From Cudoniella acicularis (Eukaryota > Ascomycota > Leotiomycetes > Helotiales > Helotiaceae), in the NCBI GenBank assembly GCA_013054445.1, contig JAAMPI010000697.1, forward strand, positions 1 through 27,941: 27,941 bases of DNA, in the 5' to 3' direction. Shown in pieces: positions 9,921 to 19,903 of the stretch. Made by a program: the position numbers and the translations under genes. The notes under the pieces are model-generated. The model was not told where the DNA came from. It did no database searches and worked only from the letters and a program-made list of their open reading frames with translations. Position 1 is the first letter of the stretch; the number at the start of each line of letters is the position of its first letter.

Positions 9921-11663
9921 TTACAAAACATATCTAAAGTTTGGTCCATCATTCTCAACGGCAGCCGCGACCTCACCATCTGTTGCCTTCTCGACAGGCC
10001 CGTGTTTGGCGTCGAGTCTCTTGTTTTCCCAGACAAGGAGAGTCCTCAATATTACGGCCAAAATTCCAGTGAAGAGCATGAAGGCTGCACAAGTCCACAT
10101 TCCAAGGCGATAATATGGAGCATCGGTGGCTGGGAAGATACGCGTGCCTAGAATAGGGCCGCATTGACCAACGAGGTTGAGGATCGCAATCCCTGCTCCA
10201 CGCTTGGTGTCTGAGCCTTGGTTGTTGAGAACCCACGGGAGGATGTTGATAATGGTAGGGAATACTCCAACTGCTGCGAGGTACACGCCGAAGTATCGAG
10301 TAGAGGTGGCAGATGTCGTAGCAAGGAGAATGTAACCAATGCCACCAATGAAGGAAAGGACCAGGATAATGATTCCACGCTGTCCAGTTCGATCCGCAAT
10401 GTAGGTAGTCAAGATGACCACGAGGAAAGAGACAAAGTAAGGAGGCGCAGAAAGACCTTGCGAGTCAATGGCAGAAAATCCCATTTGAGTGAGAATAGTT
10501 GGCAGGAAAACTGGCAACGAGGAGAACGAGACATTAGTAGAGAAGTACATCATTGCTGTAAGGTAGTTCTAGTTATTTCCGTTAGTTTTCATCATTTTAA
10601 GGGTAGCGAAGCTGGATGATTGGCTGACCTTAGGATCAATCAGGGCAGCGCCGATATCTGACCACACAATAAAACCAAGTCTCTCGGACGACCCAGTCGC
10701 ATCAGAGCCTACTTGACGGACTCCTCGAGCCTTCGCAACATCTTTATCTTCTTGGGTCAGGAAGGTCGCGGAAACTGGCGAGTCTGGGATAAGGAACCAT
10801 GCCACGGCGGCCAGCACCATACATGGCAAACCTTCGACCAAGAATAGTAGTCGCCAATTAGCAATGCTCACATGGCCTCCGGTAATACCATATGCCAGAG
10901 CACCTGCAAAGCAGGTTGCTAGCGGGCCTGCAGATAAGAAGATACCGATTCGCAGACCAAGTTCTTTGCGCAGGTAGAAGAACGACAAGTAGAATGGTAC
11001 ACCAGGGCCGAAGCCAGCTTCGAAAGCACCTAGGAGAAAGCGACAAACCATCATTCCAGCCCAGGATACAGTAGTAGCTTGAAGAGTAGCGATGAGACCC
11101 CATCCGAAAACCATCATTGCTGCCCACATGTGTGGTGGCACAACCTTCCACATCAAGGCGCACCATTCGAAGACAATATAAGCAATATAGAAGATGGTCA
11201 AGAGCCAAGCATAATCATTGCCATTCGCCGAGAGCTTGAGGTCTTTCGACATTCCTGCGATTTTGGCATTGCTGGTCGATAACTGTTAGTGACGGCTCTC
11301 GAGAATAATAGAGAACATGTATGCTTACCCGACGTTGGAGCGATCCAAATAACTGAAGAGGTCTGTTATCTATCAGTACACTGTTCCGCTAGCGGTGGCG
11401 CGTTGCATATTGGAGTACTCACACAAGAGAAACATCACGGGAAGTATTCTGAAGTCCAACTTCCTCACCAACCGCTTCTCGGCAGCAGCATCGACAAACA
11501 CCCTTCCGTCTTCATGGTGAGCACCGTTCAATTCGTGGATTTGTTTCTCGGAGTCTTCAACGGAAGTATCCTCGACACCAATGTTTTCTTTCTCGAACTC
11601 GCTGACAGGTGAGTGCTGCACAACTTCGGGCGAGTTGGCACTCTGATCATCAGGTAAGCCCAT
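9921..11663 (-). CDS. MFS permease, Dal5/Tna1 (allantoate/nicotinate) type
   Basis: Four exons on the minus strand: 11663-11423, 11362-11329, 11271-10629 and 10568-9921, giving 521 codons plus stop. Introns are 60, 57 and 60 nt. The joins rebuild the family's opening block exactly: LDFRILPVMFLLYLFSYLDR, then SNVGNAKIAGM at residues 89-99. RFLLGAFEAGFGPGVPFY starts at residue 169 and marks the anion:cation symporter family of fungi (Dal5, Tna1, Liz1, Seo1 and relatives). An acidic cytoplasmic N-tail (1-70) precedes about 12 membrane helices, and the length is normal. These carriers take up small organic anions (allantoate, nicotinate, pantothenate and others) by proton symport at the plasma membrane. 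The substrate cannot be read from sequence. Intron 3 has a GTCAGC donor, but its phase and the DPK-to-NYLTAMMYF join fit. Confidence 0.93.
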
Positions 11664-13418
11664 GGTCGATGGAAGGAATCTTGGACTTGAAGGAATGTGT
11701 TGGCGAACGCAGCCGATGAATGTGAATTACAATAGTTGTTAGAAAGAACAGCCTCCCTCGGGTACGAGAATACTTGAAGTTAAGGACGACAAAGTGTAAA
11801 GAATGAAGCTTAATTAGAAAACAGGTGAGGCAAAGTTGTGGAGCAGCTAATAGTTCAAACTAACCTCCAGGGTTTGTTCCAACGGCCAACGTTCGGGGTT
11901 GTGGCCCTACTTGGAATATATTGCTACGACTCTACGCTTCCGATCAAGAGCTGCTGTAACCGCACCAACCCCAAGCAGTCAGGCCTCAAGTGCAGAGTCG
12001 GACCAGACATGCAGCGAAAACGGGTGCTGCTCCACCTGCAGATTATCCTCCACACAAGGTTGCGTTAGTTATGCGCGCTCCAGACCCCTCAACGGCAGAA
12101 TCCCATTTTGTCGGAGCTTGTCAACTTTAAGACTGGTGCGAGAGATTTGGCTCAATGCCAAAGAGCTTCCCCGGTAACCAGGGGGTTTTCCACCGGGGTC
12201 CGGGGAAAACGGATTATGTGGCACAGCATGGCAGTTGTTCGACTAGTTCTGTGGCTTTTCAAGGGTCGTGATTTTTGTGCTCGCGAAAGTGGGACATAAA
12301 CTACCAAGGGCCAAGGCGCTGAAGGCAGCCATCAAGAAATATCTAGCCAATCAAACATCGGACGATGTGCCACTCATTTGGATTGTCCCGCGCTGGCAGC
12401 AGCTTGGCCGAGGTCCGCATCAAATTGACAATGTTTGCAACGAAGCAATCGCCAACCACAGTTGTGGACCGAACCCGACAGGATGGATTGCTTGCTCTGA
12501 AAAGGGACAGTCGAGCGTGCCGGGTCAGGCATTGGGTCGGATTGCTAATGCTGTCTTGTCGTCTTGCCAGCGGTGAGAGCACGCTCAATATCGAAGGTGG
12601 ACAGTTGCAAGGCAGAGTCTGTTCTTCTCTTCAACCCGAGCTATCACCAGGCTGAAACTAGTTTTGGTGCTCCGTGTAGCGACTAGAACTAGGAAGTTAC
12701 AAAAAGTTCGAAACTCTCTAGCTGAAGTTGAGCTGTGTGCAGCGTGATGCCGTAAGCTTGCGCGTTTACATCGTTTCATTTTGAAGCTGCTGCGGACTGG
12801 GGTTGACATCTGCGCGCATACCTCTAGTCTCGTTTAACACAAAAGTCGGCAATGCTTGCATAATATAAGAACGAATCGGGTCAAAGTTTGGTGACTGAAG
12901 GATCACTGGAGCTTTCGGCTGAGCCTTGCCCTTATCCAATTGGCGACTATTATTGACCACCAACCTGGGTCCAGTCCGTGTCCAGCACTTTATCCTTCAC
13001 AAAATGCGGCCGGTTCAGGAGAGACCTTGTGCTGGTAATCACTCATCCTTGAAGACGACGTCCTTTAAGGTTACTTTCAAAGTTTGGTAGTCACCGTGTT
13101 GCTTGCCATTTCAAGTCAAAATAGTCTGTCCTAGGTGACTCCAGGGAAACATGCTCTGAGTGCGAATCGTTAAGTGCAAGTGAAGCTGCAAAAAGTGGTG
13201 TTGACTTTGTGTCAGAATATCCTTCTCTCTCTTTGAAGGAGTTCTCATATCAGTTCCCTTGGCCGCTCTTTGCCTCGGGTCGAAGTGTCATTCTTTCGTT
13301 TCACGTCAACTTCAAGAACATCTTTCGGAACTCGAAAGGGGTCAGTCAACACTGTACTCCATATACCGACAAAGGATCCTGCCTATTCAAACTCATTGGA
13401 TCTTCAAAGCCAGCCAAG
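11664..13418. other. Shared upstream region of permease and receptor genes
   Basis: Divergent promoter region for the permease (minus) and the seven-helix receptor (plus). Short overlapping frames on both strands have no coding signature. Apart from the inverted repeat listed at 12185-12210, I see no gene, tRNA or clear element. Confidence 0.5.
12185..12210. promoter_or_regulatory. Inverted repeat GTTTTCC/GGAAAAC with CCGGGG core
   Basis: GTTTTCC (12185-12191) and GGAAAAC (12204-12210) flank ACCGGGGTCCGG, about 520 bp upstream of the permease start. Symmetric CGG-containing sites are typical for Zn2Cys6 regulators, so this may be an operator; that role is inferred. The 11-mer GGGGGTTTTCC at 12181-12191 occurs again at 9473-9483, beyond the other end of the permease gene. 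Confidence 0.35.
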
Positions 13419-14865
13419 ATGGGGATAACGAACGCAACCTACACGTCTCCTGACTGGGCTTACTACAAGTATCCTCTGTCGATTGCACCTATCCCAGATC
13501 CTATGCAACCAGGAATCATCGCCCTCTGTACATTTGCTTTGGCATCATGTATGGCAACAATCAGCCTCCTTGGATTTCTCACATATCGTTTTATCGTTAG
13601 CCGCAACGAGTCCCGGGCGCCACTATACAAAAACCAGTACATGCTTCTAATCTATTCGCTGGTTCTTGCCGATTTTCAATGCGACCTAGGCTTTTTTCTC
13701 GATGTCATGTGGATGTATAGGGGAGAGATTGCCGCTCCGAGTGCTGGCTGTTACATCCAAGCCTGGTTAATCAACTTCGGTGATCTTTCCAGCGCCTTGT
13801 TTGTTCTCGCCATTGCATGCCGTAAGTGTTCAGAGTCTTCGGACAATCTCCCCTTTCTGCCCCACTTCAGACGAGCAACAGTACCTACTGCTCAATGAAG
13901 CCCTCCAATTACCAGATGTACATCATTTCTTCCCGTGGAAGCACTGCTAACTCATGGACTTTGTTATTTTTAGATACCTTCTCGAATGTGGTATTTGGCC
14001 ACAAGATCATGCTTCGAAATCTATGTATTGCTATTGCATTCTTGTGGATCTTCGCAGCGATAATTACAGTATCTCCAATTGCAATGCACCCGAAAGACAT
14101 CTTTGTTGCATCGGGGAACTGGGTGAGTGGTAGTCTAACAACTTAAATAATTGGCTACTTACATATGTATAGTGCTCCATTGGCACGAAATACGACAGTC
14201 TCCGTCTTTATTTCCACTACTTGTGGATCTTCATCGTACAAGGCATGGTTCTTATCATATACATGACGACCTTTATTGTTCTGCGCAAAAGAATAGGCAC
14301 TATTATGCCACAGCTCGCACAACGCTCCACAACCACAAGTGGGAACGAAACCATGGCTGGTCAACAAAACACCAAGAAGTCGTCCAAGATATCTCGCGCC
14401 ACCATGTATATGGTGTTTTACCCATTGATATACATCATCGCCACTCTGCCACTTGCAGCCGGTCGCATCTCGGCAATGGTCGGCAACACCCCATCCAAGG
14501 CATACCTTGTCGCTGGTGGAATAATTATGTCATGCGGGGGACTCTTAAATGTTCTCCTGTATTCCTTCACACGACGAATTTTCATATCTGAAAAACAAAC
14601 TTCAGCCCAAGATCGGCGCAGATCAAGATACGGTGGTGGGAGAGGATCGGTCTTGCGATCAACGGACCCGGGAGGATTTGAGTTGAAAGAGCCTGTCAGC
14701 CCATACCGGGAAATTCCCAGTCCTGTAGAGAGTACCGACCATATTGTTTCTTCGGAATTTGAGGGAAATTCAGATATTACAATCGCGAAGGATGTTGTTA
14801 CAATACGGACCACGTGGGATGTTAAGATTGAGCAGGTCAAAGATGCCGAGAAGGTGTTATATTGA
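13419..14865 (+). CDS. Fungal seven-helix G-protein-coupled receptor
   Basis: Three exons: 13419-13821, 13974-14122 and 14173-14865, giving 414 codons plus stop. Introns are 152 and 50 nt. The joins restore AIAC-HTFSNVVFGHK and ASGNW-CSIGTKYDSLRLYFHY. The start is the first ATG in frame and has A at -3. Predicted helices lie near 32-58, 73-97, 111-135, 150-170, 198-222, 262-282 and 293-313. There is a short N-terminus with an N-glycosylation site (NAT, 5-7) and a basic, Ser-rich cytoplasmic tail from about 317. C111 before helix 3 and C185 in the second outer loop could form the usual disulfide. The block C...Y...RLYFHYLWIF before helix 5 is typical of cAMP-receptor-like/Git3-related fungal receptors that signal through heterotrimeric G proteins. 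The ligand (sugar, amino acid or other) is unknown, and the exact class is less sure than the receptor call. Confidence 0.85.
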
Positions 14866-15030
14866 GATCAAACAAGGGATAGCGCTTAAAAGTTTGATCA
14901 ATTCACGGCAATACAAGAGCATTCCGGGATGTTTGTCGAGGTGTGCGATGTTACAGACCGGGGTCAAACCTCCTAGTAACCAGCCATGGGGTCGCCTCCA
15001 ACTCCCTTGTTTCTTCCAATAATGTATAAA

Positions 15031-15036
15031 AATAAA
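15031..15036 (+). terminator. Candidate poly(A) signal AATAAA
   Basis: AATAAA lies 166 nt after the stop of the seven-helix receptor gene, in an A-rich setting. Position and orientation fit 3'-end formation of that transcript. Confidence 0.5.
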
Positions 15037-15218
15037 GAACCTATATGTATGCTCAAACAGTGTTAGCTAACTTGCACTGTGTCTTATCATCTGAATCTGA
15101 CTGATCACTAGGCCATATTGACTTTTGTACGCTGAATAATTATCGGGCACGAGAGGACCAAAGCTGCTGAGATGATTTCTTCTATGCGAAACACTTTCAC
15201 AGGTTGAAAAACTTGCCG

Positions 15219-15253
15219 TCAATGCTCAATTCTCAATGCTCAATGCTCAATGC
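15219..15253. repeat. Five tandem copies of TCAATGC
   Basis: The 7-bp unit TCAATGC is repeated five times without gaps; the second copy is changed to TCAATTC. It lies in the 3' flank of the minus-strand DUF8021-like gene, about 90 bp past its stop. A replication-slippage minisatellite is the simplest reading. Confidence 0.9.
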
Positions 15254-15344
15254 TCTTTTCTATTCAATTTTAGCTATAGTACGGATAAATTCTGCAGCAA
15301 GATATTCCGATACTACTATCCTTCCGCCACTCACGGAACTCTGC

Positions 15345-16184
15345 TCAAATCCGACCAGGGAACGTCGTATTCAAACCACAGCCCGAGTTGATACAAGTCG
15401 AGAGGGTGTGGATGTATCTGATCTTGCCCCCCTCCACACGAAACATATGGCTATCAGGCATCGCCTCATTGACATGGGAGCGATCAAGGCCCGGGAATCC
15501 CAAATACATATCCACAACTCCCATCTCCTCATCAATAACATAACGGCGGTTCGTAACCACAATCTTAGACGGCAATCCCAAATCACACGTATTCCCCGTC
15601 ATGTTTTGTCTTCCCGTATATGCGCCTCCCTCGAGTCGCGCACATGGTGTACCCCACGGAACAACAAGACTAACATTATCAAAACGATCGAAATACGCAT
15701 CACCAGCTGCCTGAATAACAGCACGAGTATCTCTTTTCTCCACAGAAATAGGATCCCACTTCTCCAACGAGTCCCAGTACAGATACCCCGTGGCATTGAA
15801 CGCCCAGTCCCCCGGCTTCGTCACCAGCGACTCCATCGTCGTGATCTTGCTATTGTTAAACAGCATCCGGGTGCCAATCACATAAGGGTGTTCTGATTTG
15901 GCAATGATAAGTTCGGTGAAGGTGGCGCAGAGAGTCGTGTCGTGGATGCTTCTGTTGTGGTCGATTTTGAGGGGGGTGGCTAGGATGCCAGTGCTGATGT
16001 TGGCGGGTTTCCAGTTCTCGGTGTAGTTTAGGTTGTTGTTTGAGATGGTGGTGCTCAAAGAGCTAATTGAGCCGCTGGATTGGGCGAGGAGATATTTGGA
16101 GGTCGCGTCTTGGAGCATTGCTCGTGTGCATTCTGCAGATGCGGTGGCTGCGAGGACACCGGTCAGGAAAATGGAGGAAAGCAT
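15345..16184 (-). CDS. Secreted protein, DUF8021-like
   Basis: Single-exon gene of 279 codons. Residues 1-17 are a signal peptide with a clear ASA-EC cleavage site. The mature protein starts ECTRAML and contains YLLAQSS near 31-37, a central region with several NxS/T glycosylation sites, CARLEGGAYT, VVTNRRYVIDEEMGVVDMYL and SHMFRVEGGKIRYIHTLSTC. As I recall, the last two blocks are hallmarks of a fungal secreted family now called DUF8021, whose fold is thought to be of the SnoaL/NTF2 type; no reaction is established. A KR pair (VEKRDTR) lies mid-protein. It is exported, with an unknown function. AT-rich DNA with a TATA-like TTTATAC around 16265 lies upstream. Export is certain; the family name is less so. 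Confidence 0.82.
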   Translation of the reverse strand: MLSSIFLTGVLAATASAECTRAMLQDATSKYLLAQSSGSISSLSTTISNNNLNYTENWKPANISTGILATPLKIDHNRSIHDTTLCATFTELIIAKSEHPYVIGTRMLFNNSKITTMESLVTKPGDWAFNATGYLYWDSLEKWDPISVEKRDTRAVIQAAGDAYFDRFDNVSLVVPWGTPCARLEGGAYTGRQNMTGNTCDLGLPSKIVVTNRRYVIDEEMGVVDMYLGFPGLDRSHVNEAMPDSHMFRVEGGKIRYIHTLSTCINSGCGLNTTFPGRI

Positions 16185-17366
16185 GATGGTGGTTCGTTTG
16201 CTTGTGTGTTTTTTATTTTCAGAAGCGGCTCACGGCTTTCAATTGAGAGTTCTTTTCAGTTTATCGTATAAAATATGGTGCTGGAGCTTTTAAATGGCCA
16301 TTTTCTCCTTTCTACTTCCCCTCATAGAAATTGAGATAGGAATCTGCCGCGAGGATACGCACTTTCAAATAGCAATCGGCACTTCCATCCAATCCACTCC
16401 ATTTTGAGGTGAACATCCGGATTGAATATAAAAATTCAAGGGGTTTGTGGGACATGTTCATGATGTGTATATTAAAATTGCAGAGCTCCCTGGTAAATTC
16501 AGGGGATCTACAGCCGATGTCGATAATGTGGGGCATCTCTGTGTTGGTTAAACCCCACCACTTTAGTCCTATACTCCCGTGAGTAGTTACATTAATTGTA
16601 TAGTGATTTTTTGGTTTATATTCGCTCGAATGCATTTAGTTTCATTTAAGTGTTACTTCTTATATTAATAGGAAATATTATATAATGTACTTTAAATATA
16701 ACTATTCTCGATTGAGGGTGTCTATATTATTGATTTTAAATTCAAGGTTATAGTAAACATATCGGACGAAAGTTAAAATAGTAGTTCATAAGAAAAAGTA
16801 GAGTTTCCTAGTATTTACTCACCCTTTGCTCGTGGGTTAGTTTTACAAGATTTCGAAGAATCACCTTAAAATAATCAAATAGCTAGTAGGAAACAAGTTA
16901 ATTAATTTGCAGGTATAGCTAGCTAGGAGATGTTTACAAGATTTGACTTATCTAAGCATCCTACCCCAGCTTATCTAGAAGGTTTTTAACTTTCGAAGTG
17001 TTTTCCCGTAGCCCACAAAGCTAAATGAATGGCCAACTTGGAGTGCGTGGGATAGCAGTGCAATGTTTTATTTTTATCATAGTAGTTTTGACTGTGCTAG
17101 ATCATGTCTCGTTCGAAAATAATACAATTTCACAACAGAGATAAGTATCATAGATGATTATCTTTCTTGGACAAGAAATGGTCCGAAATCCACCTTTTAT
17201 AGGGGAAATCACGTAAGTGGCTTGTGCGACACGACATGACGTGACACGACAATTGGCTCACACCCAAACACAGTCAGATCCATCCATCTTTCCTCTTAAA
17301 AACCTCGAAATATCTAAATCTCAAACAATTCCCACATTCCGAACTCTCAGACCATTTCCTGGCCCA
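16185..17366. other. AT-rich intergenic stretch with an orphan ORF
   Basis: An ATG-started minus-strand frame of 107 codons (16635-16312) is open, but I recognise nothing in it and see no signal peptide or domain; it may be chance or a relic. The part from about 16640 to 17170 is strongly AT-rich with no long frames. The last 200 bp are C-rich on the plus strand, fitting the core promoter of the DUF7704-like gene. Confidence 0.45.
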
Positions 17367-17372
17367 TATAAA
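17367..17372 (+). promoter_or_regulatory. TATA box of the DUF7704-like gene
   Basis: TATAAA lies 39 nt before the ATG at 17411 in a C/A-rich leader. The distance implies a very short 5' UTR. Confidence 0.5.
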
Positions 17373-17410
17373 GCTCAGACAAACCCAAAATCTCTCACCC
17401 AGCACCCAAA

Positions 17411-17887
17411 ATGCCGCACTCAATTCCCCTCTTCTACCGCCTCTTCTTCCTGTACTTTGACCCCCTCATCTGCCTCTCAGGTATCTACCTCAGCTTCTTC
17501 GACCAGCATACCTTCATCCAAAACGGTGTTCCGAGCGCCCTCTCAGGCAGCATCACCTCAAGCGCCGAGATTCTTCCCCTCGCCGCATACTTCATGAGGT
17601 CCGTCGGCTCGTACTCGGTCTCTATCTTCGCTTTGCAAATTCTGCTGCTTCACCAATTCAAAGACGCCCCGAACGGTTTGAATGTCAAGATTTGGCGCAC
17701 TCTTCAGTTCGCTATCTTGTTGATTGATTTGGGGCTCATGTATAGTGTGTTTGAAGCGAGTCCGATCGAATTCTTGGATGTGGGGGGTTGGAGTAGTGGC
17801 GATTGGACGAACAATGGGATTTTGGGGGTGGTTATCGTGCTTAGAACGGCCTTTCTTCTTGGGATCGGAGGTGTAGAGAAGGTTTAA
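17411..17887 (+). CDS. Small four-helix membrane protein, DUF7704-like
   Basis: Single-exon gene of 158 codons. The start has a strong context (CCAAAATGCC), with the TATA box 39 nt upstream. The opening IPLFYRLFFLYFDPLICLSG runs into helix 1; further hydrophobic segments lie near 52-80 (including AAYFMRSVGSYSVSIFALQI), 96-115 (FAILLIDLGLMYSVFEA) and 136-153. The pattern 'PxxYRxxFLxxDP' followed by four helices and a WS..DW loop matches a family of small ascomycete membrane proteins I know as DUF7704. No activity is known for it. It stands alone, without operon-like or divergent partners, and appears intact. Confidence 0.75.
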   Translation: MPHSIPLFYRLFFLYFDPLICLSGIYLSFFDQHTFIQNGVPSALSGSITSSAEILPLAAYFMRSVGSYSVSIFALQILLLHQFKDAPNGLNVKIWRTLQFAILLIDLGLMYSVFEASPIEFLDVGGWSSGDWTNNGILGVVIVLRTAFLLGIGGVEKV

Positions 17888-18249
17888 TGAGCACCTTTGA
17901 AGGCTTTTTGTGACTAAACGACCCTATGTATTCCGCGGTTATGAATCATAGTATTTATCTTTGATAGAGGTAATAACAAAATGGATCTATGTCTCTCGAT
18001 TGGGTTTTATAGCTTATCATTTTGCTCTTTCTTCTCTATGATTAACATTTTTAACTTAGTCTTCGTCTTCGTTTTTTAATAGTTTTGATTAATATAAAAC
18101 CAAGTGTGCGAGGTATTATGTGATGTGGTTCGCTTACCTGCCAGGTGGCGCCCGTCACGTGACTTGGATGATCACTAGATGATCGCCGGATGTCCGGAAT
18201 AATGTCGGTGGTAAACTTCCGACATCCAGGATCATAGTTCTGGGGCACT
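17888..18249. other. 3' flank of the DUF7704-like gene
   Basis: No gene is seen. A near-perfect inverted repeat, GGATGTCCGGAA (18188-18199) against TTCCGACATCC (18217-18227), with one extra base in one arm, forms a stem with a 17-nt loop close to the start of the repeat-rich tract. It may be the edge of a small inverted-repeat element. Confidence 0.4.
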
Positions 18250-18988
18250 TGATACGTGGCACAGGATGTCAGATAATACTATTGATTTCTATTATTATTA
18301 GGCCTTAGTATCGGACCCCTATTAGTAGCAGATAGCTAATAAAAAGNGGGCTTCTCTAGACCCCCTAGGGCTAGAAATTAGTTCTACGCTAAATATTTTT
18401 CTTCTTACACGTGACTTCTTTACCTACTAACGCCTCCTTATTATATAGGAGATCGTAAAATTAGTAAGGATAAATCTGATTTATCTATAAAATCTATAGT
18501 TATAAGCGATTATATAAAAGTTTAAGGTTTGTCGAGTTAATAGGGTTAGAAGTAGGTAGGCTGGAATTAAGCGAGGTGTCCCAAATAAGGGGGTGGCCTA
18601 AATAGGGGGGTAGGGACTTAATATAAAAATCTAGAATATTCTTATAATCTATACTATACCCTAGGAAGGCTAAACTCTATAATATCTTATACTTTTAAAA
18701 TATTATATTTCTAATCGAATAATTTAAATTAATAACCTTAAGATAAATATATAAACTTCCGTCTACCTTTATAAACATTGATTTCCTGTTAGGTCTTAAT
18801 TATACTATATTTAGAATATTTATCTTTATAATAATATAATATCCTCGTGATACTACCTAGCTATAGTTCCTGACGTATAAATAACGATATTAGAATAAAA
18901 TTATATAAAGGTACTAGTATAGTAGTATAAATAATAGTAACGACTCGTCAAGAAAATTAAACTTAGGGCTTGCAGTGAGATGACTTAG
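18250..18988. mobile_element. RIP-worn transposon debris
   Basis: TA-rich DNA with few CpA/TpG and no open frame, unlike the flanking gene DNA. One ambiguous base lies at 18347. At 18580-18614 two adjacent copies of a motif, CCAAATAAGGGGGTGG and CCTAAATAGGGGGG, resemble the terminal repeats of fungal pogo/Fot1-type DNA transposons. No transposase can be recognised in what follows. Confidence 0.5.
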
Positions 18989-19340
18989 TGTTGGAATAAC
19001 TTCAGTAGAAGAGTCGAGAATCGGCGAGGGCGATGGTGACGACGATATCGGATAGGGGCTATATTTAGTATATAGAGCTCAGTTGAGTCTCTACTGGTGC
19101 CTGCCATACCGGAAGTTATGGTGGTCAGCGGCTAATTGTAGCCACACCCAAACCTAACCGAAGCCGGTTTCTAATAGGCTGGATGGGAGCCTATAACGAA
19201 TCCCGGAACGGAGGCCAAAGAGGATCCTAGCTTTCAGAATAAGGTACTGGGGAAAAAATATTCTCATATGCCGCTTGGTAGAGAATCACGTGAGTCTACA
19301 TAGAATAGTGTAGTTTTGTTGCGATCGCACAAATCCAACA
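18989..19340. repeat. Possible solo LTR (TGTTGGA...TCCAACA)
   Basis: A 352-bp block begins with TGTTGGA and ends with TCCAACA, a perfect 7-bp inverted pair of the kind found at LTR ends (TG...CA), common in Copia elements. Inside is a TATA-like stretch near 19060-19078. The flanking 5-mers (CTTAG and GCTGC) do not match, so no target-site duplication supports it. No primer-binding site or polypurine tract is evident on either side. Confidence 0.3.
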
Positions 19341-19903
19341 GCTGCAAAGTAGCCTCGAACCATTGGCAGGTTAGGGACGCGTGCTTGGCAGATTACGAAA
19401 GTATGATCTTTTGGCCTGCCCTAGAACATTCTAGATGCTAAGATATTACAACCTAAGGAACAATTTCGGTCTCCAAGGTAGGAAATCTTACGCTTTAACA
19501 ATATTTTACGATCCGTTATATAACATGGAGCGCATAGACATATGGACATTAATGACAACCCTTATATAACAAGGCACGTGCAGACACATGGACATCCAAA
19601 AACTAGAACCAAAGCTCATGTGTACCATCCAACCCGACTTGTGGCCGACAGGTTTGATCCTCCCCATCCATTAGTCCACATTTTCTAGTCCCATGCCCCA
19701 TCGAGGCTAGCGAACCCAAAGCGGTTGAGAACCCGTCCGTGAGGGAAACATTGACTTTCTTCCCAAACTTTTCAAACTTCATCCATTATTTCAGAATGGT
19801 CAAAGCTGTCCATCTTCTCCAGTGATTGAACGTCATTCGCAGTTTGATTTTGAAAAGCGATGTCTAGTGACACAACAGACTTTAATTTTTGGGAGAAGTG
19901 CCA
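19341..19903. other. 3' flank of the HET gene
   Basis: No gene is seen. TTATATAAC followed by related sequence occurs twice, 46 bp apart (from 19516 and from 19562), as an imperfect direct repeat. Base composition returns to that of ordinary genome. Confidence 0.5.

Larger units (their letters stand above)
14866..15344. other. Convergent 3' flanks of receptor and DUF8021-like genes
   Basis: Both neighbours end into this gap. It holds the receptor gene's candidate poly(A) signal and a 7-bp tandem repeat (listed separately). No further gene is visible. Confidence 0.55.

Noticed and set aside
19516..19600. Imperfect direct repeat with 46-bp period
   Set aside because: Only two diverged copies sharing TTATATAAC and ATGGACAT; too weak to call an element.
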